A stretch of DNA of 29,527 nucleotides from a virus. The stretch covers positions 1-29,527 of the IMG/VR virus record IMGVR_UViG_3300010430_000353; one strand, 5' to 3'. The notes under the pieces were generated by a model. The model saw only the letters and a list, made by a program, of their open reading frames with translations, made no database searches and was not told where the DNA came from. The translations under genes were made by a program, and so were the position numbers. Positions 6,277 through 16,449 of this stretch are shown here, piece by piece. Every line of letters begins with the position of its first letter. Position 1 is the stretch's first letter.

Positions 6277-8522
6277 ACCAAATTCTCCAAAGCAGATCTC
6301 AGTTCATCATCACTGACATTTTTAAAGCCCTCCCACTCCTTACGGACCTGAGACATGGCCTTATCAACATCTCCACCGGCTGCTCTAAGCCTACGACCGA
6401 GCAGTGCGTTAAAGAGCCTGTTCTGCATTTCTTCGTTAAACATCTCATCACCAGACAGGCCAAGCTCTTTCTTAAGACCTTTCAGTGTAGTACCAACAAT
6501 TTGGAAACGACCAACTGGGGTAGCTACTCTGCCTACTTGTTCTTTAGAGAACTGTCTGTACTCATCAGATGTTTGGAAATCAATTACCTCATCAACAGTC
6601 ATTTGACTAACTTTGGTCCCCTCGAACTGACTATTTTGGGAGAACCCAAGTAGAGTATCGTAGTCAGCAGTACCACCCGTCTCTGTACGATCAAGGAGGT
6701 TCAATAGGGGTTCAGCCTCAGGGGAAATACCAGGAGTAGCTTGGAAGTCTTGAATGGTAAGATCGTCACCAGCGTCTCCACCGGGCACTTTCTCTTGACC
6801 ACCTCCACCAACCATGTCGGGGTTGAGGAACTGCTCAGACATCTCATTCCACATAGCACCATAATCACTACGCCCCTCCAAGTGAGCAAGGGCTTTAATA
6901 GTATTATTGATAGCGGGTTTGAGGTTTCTGTTGAGTTCACGAGCCTTCTTGACAGCTAGTGCATTAGCAGGATCAGCTGCCCTAAACGCAACACCATTAA
7001 CATCCATGACAGCCTTAACTGCATCAGGGGTTGCTTGTTGTTGCTCTGGGGAGAACCTCATACCAGCAGTGGCACGACCAAGATCTTCACCTTGAGTATT
7101 GTCAATCAGGTGTTCAGGAATTACTTTATCTTCTCTGAACTGCCTACGTACAAGTCCCCACACCTCGTCGGCGTAGTTACGCTGAATTACATCAGCCGCA
7201 CCTTGAAGAGCCTCATCAGAGAGTTCACCACTGTTACGAGCTTTGAGGAACCCAGCGGTAGCGAAGAAGTTAACCATCTTCATGCCAGACTTAGGATCTC
7301 TCCGAAGCATACCTTCATATACCTCGGCGCTCTCCAAGACACTGTTCATGTGTACAACAGCTTCTTGGCGGGTGGACTCGTCATCGGAAGATAGACTGCT
7401 TACCACGTTGTCGAGATAACCCTCTAGTGCAGTACTCTTATTACTTTCAGTTACGAAAGGAGTTTCAGGCACATCACCATTGGGTCCGTTGTTAGACATA
7501 TAATTAAAGGCAGCATTCATGGCCTCTTGATTATAAACAGCAAGCTGTTGAAGTGCGCCTTGCCCAAACAACTTACTTGCCACCGCCACTTTAGCCACGG
7601 CGGGGTCAGCAAGGGCGATTTTAGTTTGGAGACTAAGGGTCCTTTCAATACCACGAGTAAGCTCTTCATCAGAAAGCTTGCCAGTGGCTCTGTCAATGTA
7701 CTGTTGACGAAGCAGGTCAAATGGTGCAAGCATAGCACTTGACTCATGAGTAGACAGGTTACCAACAATAGAGGTAGTCTGGCTACGGAAGGCCAAGAAC
7801 ATATCTTCGATGGCTTGTACTTTCTCAGCCTCTGTACCACCACCATCAACAATCTGTTGAAGCTGTGTCTTCATACCTTGGAACTGAGCAGGTGCCAAGT
7901 CCGCAAGATAACGTTGACTCTCAGCCTTCCTTTGGGCGTCAAGTTCATTACGTCTTTCTTGAGAAAGGTTAAGTTGTTTAAGTTCGAGGTCAATGGTACG
8001 AGTAGTTTCTTCGTACCGCCTCTGAGCTTCAGTGGCCTGACGAGAATAACTCTCTGCTTTCTGATATTCCTCATCAGTAGCATCAGGCGCCAGTAGGCCG
8101 TCAGAGATAAGCTGCGAACGTCTAGCAGAAATACGTTGTTCTTCTTCAGTACCTTCATCCACAATCTGGGCACCACCAGCAATGCCAAGGATACCAGACT
8201 GGGCTTTAACGAAATCAGAAGAGAGTGAGGGGCTAGCTTCAATAGCCCCCACCAAGTTTCTACGCATGAGTGTACGAGCATAAGTGCTGCTGTACTTTCC
8301 CTGAGACACCCCTTCAGCCACAAGAAGCTGTTGCCGAGTAAATTCGGCAACAGAACTTGCATCACGCTTCTCGTTAAAGTTCTTAACAAGATCTTCCGCT
8401 TGACCAAACATACGGGCTGCGGAGTCTAGGTAGGATACATCCTTACCAACACCTTGTTGTGGAGTAACGAACGAAGGTACTTCAGGTGCTTCTGTTGATT
8501 GAGCGCCGAAGTTAACGGGCAT
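6273..8522 (-). CDS. Internal virion / ejection protein with C-terminal muramidase-like domain
   Basis: This 749-residue protein lies after the giant ejection protein, in the place of a T7 internal-core protein. It has no signal peptide. Residues 1-600 are mostly charged helix with Gln/Glu/Arg-rich coiled-coil stretches (for example 165-205). From about residue 606 a lysozyme-fold domain is recognisable: DRTETGGTADYDTLLGF, with Glu614 as likely catalytic acid, then SQMTVDEVIDFQ and VGRFQIVGTTLKGLKKELGL (GRFQ at 671-674), and an alpha-helical end. Such virion-associated domains open the cell wall during DNA ejection. The start overlaps the previous gene by 11 bases, with GGAG about 8 bases upstream. 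The hydrolase call is family-based inference; the N-terminal part is unrecognised. Confidence 0.8.
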   Translation of the reverse strand: MPVNFGAQSTEAPEVPSFVTPQQGVGKDVSYLDSAARMFGQAEDLVKNFNEKRDASSVAEFTRQQLLVAEGVSQGKYSSTYARTLMRRNLVGAIEASPSLSSDFVKAQSGILGIAGGAQIVDEGTEEEQRISARRSQLISDGLLAPDATDEEYQKAESYSRQATEAQRRYEETTRTIDLELKQLNLSQERRNELDAQRKAESQRYLADLAPAQFQGMKTQLQQIVDGGGTEAEKVQAIEDMFLAFRSQTTSIVGNLSTHESSAMLAPFDLLRQQYIDRATGKLSDEELTRGIERTLSLQTKIALADPAVAKVAVASKLFGQGALQQLAVYNQEAMNAAFNYMSNNGPNGDVPETPFVTESNKSTALEGYLDNVVSSLSSDDESTRQEAVVHMNSVLESAEVYEGMLRRDPKSGMKMVNFFATAGFLKARNSGELSDEALQGAADVIQRNYADEVWGLVRRQFREDKVIPEHLIDNTQGEDLGRATAGMRFSPEQQQATPDAVKAVMDVNGVAFRAADPANALAVKKARELNRNLKPAINNTIKALAHLEGRSDYGAMWNEMSEQFLNPDMVGGGGQEKVPGGDAGDDLTIQDFQATPGISPEAEPLLNLLDRTETGGTADYDTLLGFSQNSQFEGTKVSQMTVDEVIDFQTSDEYRQFSKEQVGRVATPVGRFQIVGTTLKGLKKELGLSGDEMFNEEMQNRLFNALLGRRLRAAGGDVDKAMSQVRKEWEGFKNVSDDELRSALENLV

Positions 8523-11500
8523 TAAGGTTCTCCTCTAGTGCTTGAAGACTTTCACTGGCCTGTTTTCTCAACTGACCCTCTGGAAGCCTATTAATCATTT
8601 TCCATACATCTTTGGAAGGTTCCAGTCCCATGGCTCTGTACAAATCGTTTACCATACGGAAGTCTCCATTTCTTGCATCATTTTCAAGTTGTTTTTGAAT
8701 GAGACCCATAGCTCTAGGCCTGTCAGAGCCAAAGACCCTCCAAGCTTCCATGAACATACGTTGTCCCATATCTTTTTCTCTACTAGTCATACCACGACGA
8801 GCAAGGTGCCTCTTAAGATCAGTATACCAAGTACGAACATCATCGTCCTTGAACTGTGCGTTACCGTATTTAAGCTCGGCAATTTCTCTGTACCCTTCCT
8901 CAGTCTTAGTGCGGAAACCAAAGAAGGCCATAGCAGCTTCAACCTTGGTTACATCTTGGTCTGTAATACGTCCAGTGCTAGAAAGTTTAGTACCAGTATA
9001 AAACGAGTAATTAGACTTAAATGCATTGGAGTACCCAGAGTAAAGATTAGCAGCACCAAGTACAACGTCAGAGAACTTAGTATCGAGTTCTGGATCGTCA
9101 TAGTCATCAACTACATTGAAGTATCTCAAACCTGTTTTGAAGGCTTGGGTAACTCTAGGATTGTTGCCGAACAAAAGGCTACCAGACGGTGAGTTAGCAA
9201 TTGCTTCTCCAAATCCAGTATCCATAATGGCAAACAACAAGTTGCCAACACCATATGCCTCCGCTGGTGCCAAATCTCCCCAATCAATCTGTTGATCCTC
9301 GCCTGATGCCAAAGTAAGGGAAGCATTAAGCGTAGCATCCAACAACCCATTCCTAAGAAGATCTTTTTCAGGTGATGGAGGGCCATCGTCCAACATAGAG
9401 TTAATGGCTGCAATTGGTAGAGTAGCACTCCCACCGAACAACACAGAGTTATAAGCAAGGAGTTTAATACGTTCCTTCCTACTCAGATTACGGTTAAACG
9501 CGCCTTGAAGCAGTGCTTTATGTTGTACAGAGAAAAACTGAGTAACAAGTGACAAGTTGTTCTTAGCATAAGGCATATCACCAGCACGGTTCATATTGAA
9601 CGTATAAGCACGGGCTTGTCCAAGAATTTCATCTTGTACCCTCTGGCTGTTAATATCCTTACCCTCTTTGATAGCTCTGTCTCTGAAAGTAAGCCAAGCT
9701 GTCATAAGAACATGTTGTTCAGCAGCATCAAACCCAATCTTTTGTGCAAAGTTTAGTGGTTTGCCTGTAATATTACCAACTCTTTGGGCTGTGGTAAGAT
9801 CTGCCATACGAAGGAGGTCATCACGAATAAAGTTGTGGGCATCGACAGCCTCAATAATACCAGCTTTTTGGACGGCATCCCAAAGCTCTACTCCACGTCT
9901 GTTATTCTTGGTAATACCAGCCCTAGCCAAATCAATAGCCGTAACATCTCCAATCAATCCTCTGCCAAAGTAACTTGGGTTAATTGGAGCAAGTTGCAAC
10001 GACTGAGCACTCTGGATAACCAGCTGTCTTGCAGGGTTAGCTGCCAACAACAGTCTAAAGGCCATAGCCTTACCAGCACCAGTAGGAGAGAACTTACCAG
10101 CTTCGTGGATTAATTCTTCACCTTTAAGGGCACCCATACGACCAAGTTGGTCACTAGCTGCATTAAGTACGGCTCTATATCCCTCGTCAATAGTATTAAT
10201 ATATCCGTTCTCCATAGAGTAGATATAGTTAAACAGAGTACGTGCATCTGCTACCATCTTGGGAGGGCTGTCTGCAAACCCCTTAATGTCAGTAATACTT
10301 CTAGGGAATCCTACTTGACCAGTGCGTGGGTTTACTTCCAACTTAAGATACTTGCCGTAGTTGTTCATCCAACGTGCTCTCATATTGTCGAGAACAGGTC
10401 TCATGGCAACTTTAGTAGTCATCTGTTGTATCTGACCAGCCACTGCCTCTAGTGGGTCAATGAGGTTGGTATTACCGGCATTCCACAGGTCTACACCAGC
10501 ATCAACCAGTCGTTCACCCCTCACACGTTGTGCGGAGAAGCCTCCAGCACTTGCCATCTGAAAGCTGCCCTCGTCAAAAGAGTTTGCTCTTTCATCCGGC
10601 CTACGTTTATCAGGCCTTGCATCAAACGTGGCATTAGGGTGTGCTTGACGGAGTTGTTGGAGTGCCCTGTCTCTGTCGGCAGTATTCCTTGCGGACGCAA
10701 CTACCTTAGTCATAGGACGACCACTAGGGTCTTTGACAGTCATCTCCACAAACCATTTAGCGTCATACATGACAGGATAGTATCCTTGCCTGTACGAAAG
10801 GACTGCTTCGTTTTGACCAATAGCCTTAGTGTAACCACCAGAAGATGTATTACGAGAAATGGCTAGGTCTGTCCATTGCCCTTGCACTTGAATAGGATCA
10901 GCCAACCTAATAATTTCCCCACCAGTGTTATACAGGGTATCTGCATCACCAATAGGGGCGATAGTCCCAGTCACTGGATCAAACGCATTGGTATTGTCCC
11001 CGACAAAACCACGCTTAGCAGGACGGCCAATAAGCTTGGTATTGCTACCATTATGAACAAGCACTTTGTAGCCCTTACCACGCATGGTCTGTGCCATATC
11101 AGCATTAGCTGCATACCACATAGCGTCGTTGGCGTCACGCCACACCTTTAGTGCGTCAATCTCGTCCGAGTTAAATCCCCTCACTCTAAGATCCACAACA
11201 TCAAGAGGCAGCCCCTTAAGGTTTGCTTCATTAATGTAATCGGACATCATAGCTCTACGGTTTTTGGGGAGCTTGGAATAGATATCAGTGAAGGCTTGGA
11301 AAGTGTCTACATACAACTTCTTCAAGTAAAATTGTCTATCAACCGCTACTGCTGTAGGTTCCACGATACGGGGGTGGAGTACACTAGATGCATCCAACAG
11401 GTTTTGAGTAAGTGAACCCTGACCCCTGTTGGCCAAAGACCACTCAGTGGCTGGGATGTAATCCAACCAGTTACGCTTAGTGGTGAGAAGTTCATACTCA

Positions 11501-13263
11501 GAGAAGTCCTCTGGACGGAACTTATAGTTCGTATCCAGTTGGATAGCATAGTCATCATACTTCTCTTGAAATGGTACTCCCATCTCTGCTGCCTTAGCTT
11601 TAAGCACCTCTTGTGCTTGAGCGTCAGAGGGATCAATCTCCACCCACTTATCTCCAGTACGACCGAGTACGGTGAAGTCACTCTCCTCAAATCCGTAATG
11701 GCGAAAAGCGAACATAGCGTTGTCAAGGGCCTCACGGGGAGAGGAGAAGCCGGAGTCTCTAGGGCTGTAACGACCGCTTACCTTGAAGGTGGCATCGTCA
11801 TTAGTCCCAACAACCAAACTTTCTCTGTGGACTTTCATGCCCTCGATATTTTCAAGACCATTAATCAGGTTCTCAGTAACCCTATTAACCTCTGTCTCTG
11901 TGAGATACGAGTTGCCATCACGGTTTCTCGCTTCTCTCAGGGCCAGAGGTTCTTTTGTTTCTGGGGCATCCATAACAACTTTGTTAGGGGCTTCTCCATC
12001 AACAACTTCTGGTTCCGGCAAAAGATCCTTAGCAGCCGCTTCTTCACGAGAAGTACCATAGAGGGCTTGTGCCATCTCATCAGTCTCATCGTTCATGGCA
12101 GCTTGATGAATTCTCCGGGCTTCTTCCGGGTTCACATCTTTAACAACCTGAGAGGGGGAGGTGGTCGGCACATCAGTACGGGTTGCCTCGATACGGGCAT
12201 TAGCCATACGGTCAGTTACATCCTCATACTCACCTTCGATGATAGTGCCTTCAACCTGATTGTACCTACGAGGGACAACAACATCAGAACCCGCCTCTAG
12301 GATTTCACCCTCAAGAACATCTGTAGCTCCAGCGGCAGCCCTAGCGGCCTTACCACTCTTGCCAATGGCACGGATAGAAGCACCGATACCAATAAGGTCT
12401 AATACAGAAGTAGCATTATCAAACCAACGTTCAAAGTCACTGTAGTCGTTGTCAATAGCTGCCCTCTGTAGCGTCTCAATCGCTGCAAGAGCGTTACCAT
12501 CTGGAAGTACAATGTCCTCGTGCTCTTCCACCAATTGGATCAGACGCTCTGTGAAGGCAGCCCTATTTTCCACAGGCACAGCACGAATTAGGTTATACAA
12601 CTCTTGTTTTTGGTTGCCAAGCATCACACTAGTATCTAGTGCATCTTGCCCAGACAGATCACGAAGGAGGGCATCAGTATGGAGCCATTCAGCCATAGGG
12701 ACCATAAGCTCTCCAACATCTAGCACGGCCCCAGCAACAGATTGTTGAGACTGCCCCTTAAAAGAATTGATAGCCTTTTGAGCTTCAATCTTCTGCCTGT
12801 TGACTTCAGCGATAAGGCCAATGGCAGTGGTCCTACTATTTGCTGCTTGCTCCGTTTCATTAACACCCGCATCTGATACTGCTGCCTCTTCGGCCACAAT
12901 ATCAAGCTCAGAGCTGTTCGGAGTTGGCAGTTTACCATTGCCAGAAAGTGCATCAAGTGCAATCTTTCTAATATCCACACCAACAGTCTCGTCAGTCGCA
13001 ACACTAAGTGCGGCCTGTTCAGAGTCCCTAATCAGAGCATCTCTAATCATCTGTTGACGAAGAAGGTAACGCTCCCTCGACTCAGGGTTGAGCAAGTCTT
13101 CTTTAGTCTGCCTATATTGTTCCAAACTTGGTCCAGTGATAGCAGAGTCCATAGCAGAGAGCATGGAAGCATTGTTCTCACTAATAGGCACCCCACTTCT
13201 ATCGGGGGTAATGTCATCTAGTGACAGTGTATCCTCTTTAAAATCGTCAAGTTCGAGTGCCAA
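8512..13263 (-). CDS. Giant internal virion (DNA ejection) protein, 1583 residues
   Basis: This is the largest gene of the window. Position (after tail tube B and gp14-like, before the muramidase-bearing protein) and size point to a T7 gp16-like core or ejection protein that enters the cell with the DNA. It starts with TTG: no ATG lies near, and AGGAG sits six bases before the TTG. Residues 1-450 are acidic and low in hydrophobics. A hydrophobic run near 293-313 (LIGIGASIRAIGKSGKAARAA) is followed by a more globular centre. Residues about 1190-1330 carry conserved-looking text (ARAYTFNMNRAGDMPY, VTQFFSVQHKALLQGAF) and a hydrophobic helix (LAYNSVLFGGSATLPIAAI) that could interact with membrane. 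I see no enzyme motif. Function by position is fairly sure; mechanism is not. Confidence 0.75.
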   Translation of the reverse strand: MALELDDFKEDTLSLDDITPDRSGVPISENNASMLSAMDSAITGPSLEQYRQTKEDLLNPESRERYLLRQQMIRDALIRDSEQAALSVATDETVGVDIRKIALDALSGNGKLPTPNSSELDIVAEEAAVSDAGVNETEQAANSRTTAIGLIAEVNRQKIEAQKAINSFKGQSQQSVAGAVLDVGELMVPMAEWLHTDALLRDLSGQDALDTSVMLGNQKQELYNLIRAVPVENRAAFTERLIQLVEEHEDIVLPDGNALAAIETLQRAAIDNDYSDFERWFDNATSVLDLIGIGASIRAIGKSGKAARAAAGATDVLEGEILEAGSDVVVPRRYNQVEGTIIEGEYEDVTDRMANARIEATRTDVPTTSPSQVVKDVNPEEARRIHQAAMNDETDEMAQALYGTSREEAAAKDLLPEPEVVDGEAPNKVVMDAPETKEPLALREARNRDGNSYLTETEVNRVTENLINGLENIEGMKVHRESLVVGTNDDATFKVSGRYSPRDSGFSSPREALDNAMFAFRHYGFEESDFTVLGRTGDKWVEIDPSDAQAQEVLKAKAAEMGVPFQEKYDDYAIQLDTNYKFRPEDFSEYELLTTKRNWLDYIPATEWSLANRGQGSLTQNLLDASSVLHPRIVEPTAVAVDRQFYLKKLYVDTFQAFTDIYSKLPKNRRAMMSDYINEANLKGLPLDVVDLRVRGFNSDEIDALKVWRDANDAMWYAANADMAQTMRGKGYKVLVHNGSNTKLIGRPAKRGFVGDNTNAFDPVTGTIAPIGDADTLYNTGGEIIRLADPIQVQGQWTDLAISRNTSSGGYTKAIGQNEAVLSYRQGYYPVMYDAKWFVEMTVKDPSGRPMTKVVASARNTADRDRALQQLRQAHPNATFDARPDKRRPDERANSFDEGSFQMASAGGFSAQRVRGERLVDAGVDLWNAGNTNLIDPLEAVAGQIQQMTTKVAMRPVLDNMRARWMNNYGKYLKLEVNPRTGQVGFPRSITDIKGFADSPPKMVADARTLFNYIYSMENGYINTIDEGYRAVLNAASDQLGRMGALKGEELIHEAGKFSPTGAGKAMAFRLLLAANPARQLVIQSAQSLQLAPINPSYFGRGLIGDVTAIDLARAGITKNNRRGVELWDAVQKAGIIEAVDAHNFIRDDLLRMADLTTAQRVGNITGKPLNFAQKIGFDAAEQHVLMTAWLTFRDRAIKEGKDINSQRVQDEILGQARAYTFNMNRAGDMPYAKNNLSLVTQFFSVQHKALLQGAFNRNLSRKERIKLLAYNSVLFGGSATLPIAAINSMLDDGPPSPEKDLLRNGLLDATLNASLTLASGEDQQIDWGDLAPAEAYGVGNLLFAIMDTGFGEAIANSPSGSLLFGNNPRVTQAFKTGLRYFNVVDDYDDPELDTKFSDVVLGAANLYSGYSNAFKSNYSFYTGTKLSSTGRITDQDVTKVEAAMAFFGFRTKTEEGYREIAELKYGNAQFKDDDVRTWYTDLKRHLARRGMTSREKDMGQRMFMEAWRVFGSDRPRAMGLIQKQLENDARNGDFRMVNDLYRAMGLEPSKDVWKMINRLPEGQLRKQASESLQALEENLNAR

Positions 13264-13276
13264 AATACTCTCCTAA

Positions 13277-13711
13277 TTAATCAAAAATACCGGACTCGTC
13301 AGCCACTGACAGGCCAGCATTAATAAGGTTGCCATAACCCCTTGCTATCCTACCTCTCGTCTCGGCAGATGCAGCTTCCTGGTTCAGACTACCAATTCTT
13401 TCTGCTGCTTGTGTTTGTCCACTTTGGGCAGCAATTTGAGATTGGAATGAAGCACCTAATGCTGATGTAGCTCCCACTAATGCAGAACTGCCACCGGCAC
13501 CCTGTGCCTCGGCCCCAGCAATAAGTCTTGCTCTCCTTACTCTCTCTTCTCTGGCAGCCCTACGTCGGGCCAATTCATTACGTCTTTTCTCGGACGCAGT
13601 TTTGACCGCACTAGCCTCACGCCTAGCTGACTCAGCTTTACTGGCTTGTCTGGCTTGGACAATGGTGCTAGCGGCAGAAATAGCCAAACTGGCAATTGCT
13701 ACTACACCCAT
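13277..13711 (-). CDS. T7 gp14-like internal virion protein
   Basis: This 144-residue protein starts with a hydrophobic helix (MGVVAIASLAISAASTIVQ), then an Arg/Ala/Glu-rich coiled coil (about 20-75) and an Ala/Gly/Gln-rich second half ending AGLSVADESGIFD. T7 gp14, the ejected outer-membrane pore component, has the same plan: hydrophobic start, long Ala/Gln-rich helix, similar length. Here it is also the first of three consecutive internal-protein genes. The ATG at 13711 overlaps the upstream stop (TGATG) and has GGAGAAG 4-5 bases before it. An upstream in-frame ATG at 13744 would start inside the previous gene and is unlikely. Confidence 0.65.
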   Translation of the reverse strand: MGVVAIASLAISAASTIVQARQASKAESARREASAVKTASEKRRNELARRRAAREERVRRARLIAGAEAQGAGGSSALVGATSALGASFQSQIAAQSGQTQAAERIGSLNQEAASAETRGRIARGYGNLINAGLSVADESGIFD

Positions 13712-14019
13712 CAGTCTTCTCCAAAATACCAGGCACCAATCCAATATTCATTGTTCGGGCCAAATTTTTCTACTGTTTCGCACGGCTTAACCATATTCCA
13801 AAACCTAGTAGATTTTTCATCATCAGAGGTAGCAAAGGCCCATTCATGGCCCTCGCTCTCCAATTCCTTGAATAGTCCCTCTACGCCGGACTTAAGCCTC
13901 TTTAGCATACTTTTATTCCAGTTGCTAGAGATTTCAGTGTGGATGAAGATAAAGCCGCCAGCTTCTTCTGTCTTGACGACAACATCTTCGTCTTCATAAT
14001 AAACTGAGTTGTCCATCAT
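13711..14019 (-). CDS. Small virion-region protein, possibly gp13-like
   Basis: This 102-residue acidic protein has strand-helix-strand character (DVVVKTEEAGGFIFIHTEIS, then a Lys/Leu helix, then HEWAFATSDDEKSTRFWNMV and a beta end). The last half, with W/F residues followed by 'STRFWNMVKPCETVEKFG', resembles the end of GNAT-type folds and of T7 gp13, which also sits between tail tube B and gp14. The synteny is seen; the homology is inferred. The start overlaps the tail tube B stop (ATGA). Two adjacent ATG codons exist (14019 and 14016); GAGGA touches the first, so the exact start is uncertain. Confidence 0.6.
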   Translation of the reverse strand: MMDNSVYYEDEDVVVKTEEAGGFIFIHTEISSNWNKSMLKRLKSGVEGLFKELESEGHEWAFATSDDEKSTRFWNMVKPCETVEKFGPNNEYWIGAWYFGED

Positions 14020-16277
14020 TCCTCACTATTAGCGTTTACATTCATAGACCACCCATAAATGTGTAGATTTTTGTTTGACTCTGACTCAATCCTAAAGGCT
14101 ACAGATTTACCATTACCCCTAATTTTGTTTCTGGTGACAACCACAGTTTGGCCGTTGTCCCTACGTTGCGGACGATATGCCTGCCTAGGATTAGACCATT
14201 TATACGCTTCGTAACTATCTGTCCAATCCCACTTAGAACGAAGGATACAAGAACTATTATCTCCCTCGGCAGGTGTAACTTCAGTCCTCTCGAAAAATGT
14301 GGTGAGGTATGGTACAGACTTGCGTGTACGAGGTTCTCCTAACGTAATAAACCCCGAGTTGATAAATGCCTCAGAGTCAATGTTACCAAGACCTTTCCAG
14401 TCTGTGAAAGTTGTATCGGAGTAACCACCAAAAGTGTAAAGGATAGTTGGTGATTTTTCCAGTAAGATACAATAATAAGAACGTTCTGCTGACCTACTTG
14501 ATGGGTCTGTAAGCAACGTAACCTGATCACCATTTACAGTTACTTCAACAGAGTTTACAGTAATGTTCGATACAATGTCAGACAAACTTACCGATTGCCC
14601 ACCAGAGACGGAGGATACGCCTAGTACACTAGAGCCAGACACCTTAATGAGATTACGTGTAAATGCTCCAAACCTGATACTAAATATTAACTCATTAACC
14701 TGCGACTGGTCTAGTGGATTTTCACCATAAACCCACCTAACAGAATTATTTACATTATCGTAATAAGAGCTTACAAAAGATTTTTGGTCGTTGTCAATGC
14801 TATTAAACAAGGACTTTACAGAGTCCTCGGCTATGTCATTGACCTCCCACTCACCAGTGCTAGCATTACGAGAGACTAAGTAAATAGAAGAAGATCCCCA
14901 ATAAAAAATAGCACTTTCAGAAAGAACTACGGAGACGGCTGATACGCAGCCATCATTATTGAGCCTTTCTACACTATACGTAGTGGCTACAAAACTATTA
15001 CCATCTGCACCAGAGATCCTCCAAACTCCATTATCTGCGATAACGAATAGGGAAGTCCCAATAGCAACCAATCTTCTAATATTGTGAGCCCCATTAATTT
15101 TAATGTATCCTCCATCAGTATCTACCAATGCAGGGTCTTCAATCGAAGTGGGATCTGCTTGTTGATAACATTTACCTACATCAACTTCCGAGTCAACAAT
15201 CTGGCTAAACAGTACGTAACTAGACAACCTAGGAGACTGGGAGTCACCATCAGTAAGCTCTCCAGAGAACCCAGAATACCACACCCTACCTGCGTAAGAC
15301 TCAGCCACAGTAGCTCCACCAGCTGTAGTATCGTCTGGAAGAGTGTTTACAGAAAGAACCAGCTCTGGGTTGTCTGATCTGAGCTTAGCCTCTTGGCTTA
15401 GTCGAGAAGCACCCCTATTGAGTAGATCAATAATGAAATATCCTTTAGGTGCCGCTGTAGTACTAGGCTTGGTAAGATAGCTGTTCTCAGCCCAGAACCT
15501 TTCGACCGTTTTATTGGACAGGGCAGTATTAGGGTATACAAATGGAACCAAACTGTCTGAGTATGACGGATACTCAGTGTCCCCACTTCCACTATAAAAT
15601 CTTTGTATTGGATCAGCTACCTCTGGGGGATCAACCTGTGAACGAACCCTTGGCAATGCCCAAGTTTGGTTCCTTAGGTTGTAGAGATATTTATTACCAA
15701 TTACGGACGGCCTGGTTTGATGGCTATCTGGATTAGAAAAATCTGTTCCGCCTGGGTTGGCAGCAACCCCCCAAAAATCTCTAACTTTTAGTCTAAAGGT
15801 GCTTTCTGTAACATTCGTGCCATCATACCCCAATAGCAGCACATCTTTCCTACCAGTCACTACAACAAGGAACCCATCTACAGATGCATAGCTAAAATTA
15901 ACAGAGTATCTTGATGCACCAAAGGTTTTTTCGTAGATCTTACCACTACTGATAGAATTAGTATTAAGTGTATGTACAGCCAAGTAATTGCCGATTTGCA
16001 CTACTAGAAACTCTTCGCTAGAGTATCCGCCCGGACCAGCCCAACGAAACTGGCTCCTACCTAGTTCTTTTGTGGCGTCCTCAGTGATTCCAGTATCTAC
16101 AGAAACATAACTTGTTTCTGGGGAAAATCCAAGTCTACGTGACCTACTACCATCCCTGTTAATGCCCATATTCTGCTCATCAGAACTTGACTGAGCTGGA
16201 AAATTTAGGGGGTTAGCTTCTGTATTAATACCCCCTAAAAATTGATTAACGTGTACTTTTGCCCTTTGTTGCGCCAT
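14016..16277 (-). CDS. Tail tubular protein B-like (nozzle) protein
   Basis: This 753-residue protein has a beta-rich sequence starting KVHVNQFLGGINTEANPLNF and SSDEQNMGINRDGSRSRRLG, the characteristic opening of tail tube B or nozzle proteins of marine podoviruses. The middle has repeating short strands compatible with a beta-propeller (for example IRRLVAIGTSLFVIADNGVWRI about residue 410). It would form the distal end of the short tail, to which the spikes attach. It overlaps the preceding 67-residue gene by 32 bases, with AAAGG before the ATG. T7 gp12 has about 794 residues, so the length is ordinary. Confidence 0.85.
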   Translation of the reverse strand: MAQQRAKVHVNQFLGGINTEANPLNFPAQSSSDEQNMGINRDGSRSRRLGFSPETSYVSVDTGITEDATKELGRSQFRWAGPGGYSSEEFLVVQIGNYLAVHTLNTNSISSGKIYEKTFGASRYSVNFSYASVDGFLVVVTGRKDVLLLGYDGTNVTESTFRLKVRDFWGVAANPGGTDFSNPDSHQTRPSVIGNKYLYNLRNQTWALPRVRSQVDPPEVADPIQRFYSGSGDTEYPSYSDSLVPFVYPNTALSNKTVERFWAENSYLTKPSTTAAPKGYFIIDLLNRGASRLSQEAKLRSDNPELVLSVNTLPDDTTAGGATVAESYAGRVWYSGFSGELTDGDSQSPRLSSYVLFSQIVDSEVDVGKCYQQADPTSIEDPALVDTDGGYIKINGAHNIRRLVAIGTSLFVIADNGVWRISGADGNSFVATTYSVERLNNDGCVSAVSVVLSESAIFYWGSSSIYLVSRNASTGEWEVNDIAEDSVKSLFNSIDNDQKSFVSSYYDNVNNSVRWVYGENPLDQSQVNELIFSIRFGAFTRNLIKVSGSSVLGVSSVSGGQSVSLSDIVSNITVNSVEVTVNGDQVTLLTDPSSRSAERSYYCILLEKSPTILYTFGGYSDTTFTDWKGLGNIDSEAFINSGFITLGEPRTRKSVPYLTTFFERTEVTPAEGDNSSCILRSKWDWTDSYEAYKWSNPRQAYRPQRRDNGQTVVVTRNKIRGNGKSVAFRIESESNKNLHIYGWSMNVNANSEE

Positions 16278-16449
16278 TAGTAGAACCTTTCTTTAGGCTG
16301 TTGAGGTAGCCATCAATAGCCAACTCTACCTCACGCATATTAGTATACATGCCCCTAAGAGCTACTGGGATGGTGCCTTGACCCTTGGCCCTTACAGTGT
16401 ACATGGGGTATGTCCCCATTGCCTCAACTCTATAACCTTTATATTCCAT
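16246..16449 (-). CDS. Conserved small phage protein, unknown function
   Basis: This 67-residue protein, MEYKGYRVEAMGTYPMYTVR onward, has a beta-rich front (YKGYRVE, MYTVRAKGQG), then the helix-like NMREVELAIDGYLNSLKK and a basic Thr/Lys tail. Short proteins with this GYRVE...MYTVRAKGQGxxPxALRGxYT pattern occur next to tail tube genes in related phages, as I recall, without assigned function. It starts at TAATG on the tail tube A stop, and its tail overlaps tail tube B by 32 bases, so the three are co-translated. Confidence 0.75.
   Translation of the reverse strand: MEYKGYRVEAMGTYPMYTVRAKGQGTIPVALRGMYTNMREVELAIDGYLNSLKKGSTNGATKGKSTR

Noticed and set aside
11539-12300. Long rightward open frame (253 codons) inside the giant ejection gene
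   Set aside because: Antisense shadow of a 1583-codon gene; Ser/Leu/Cys-rich translation without recognisable domain and out of operon logic.
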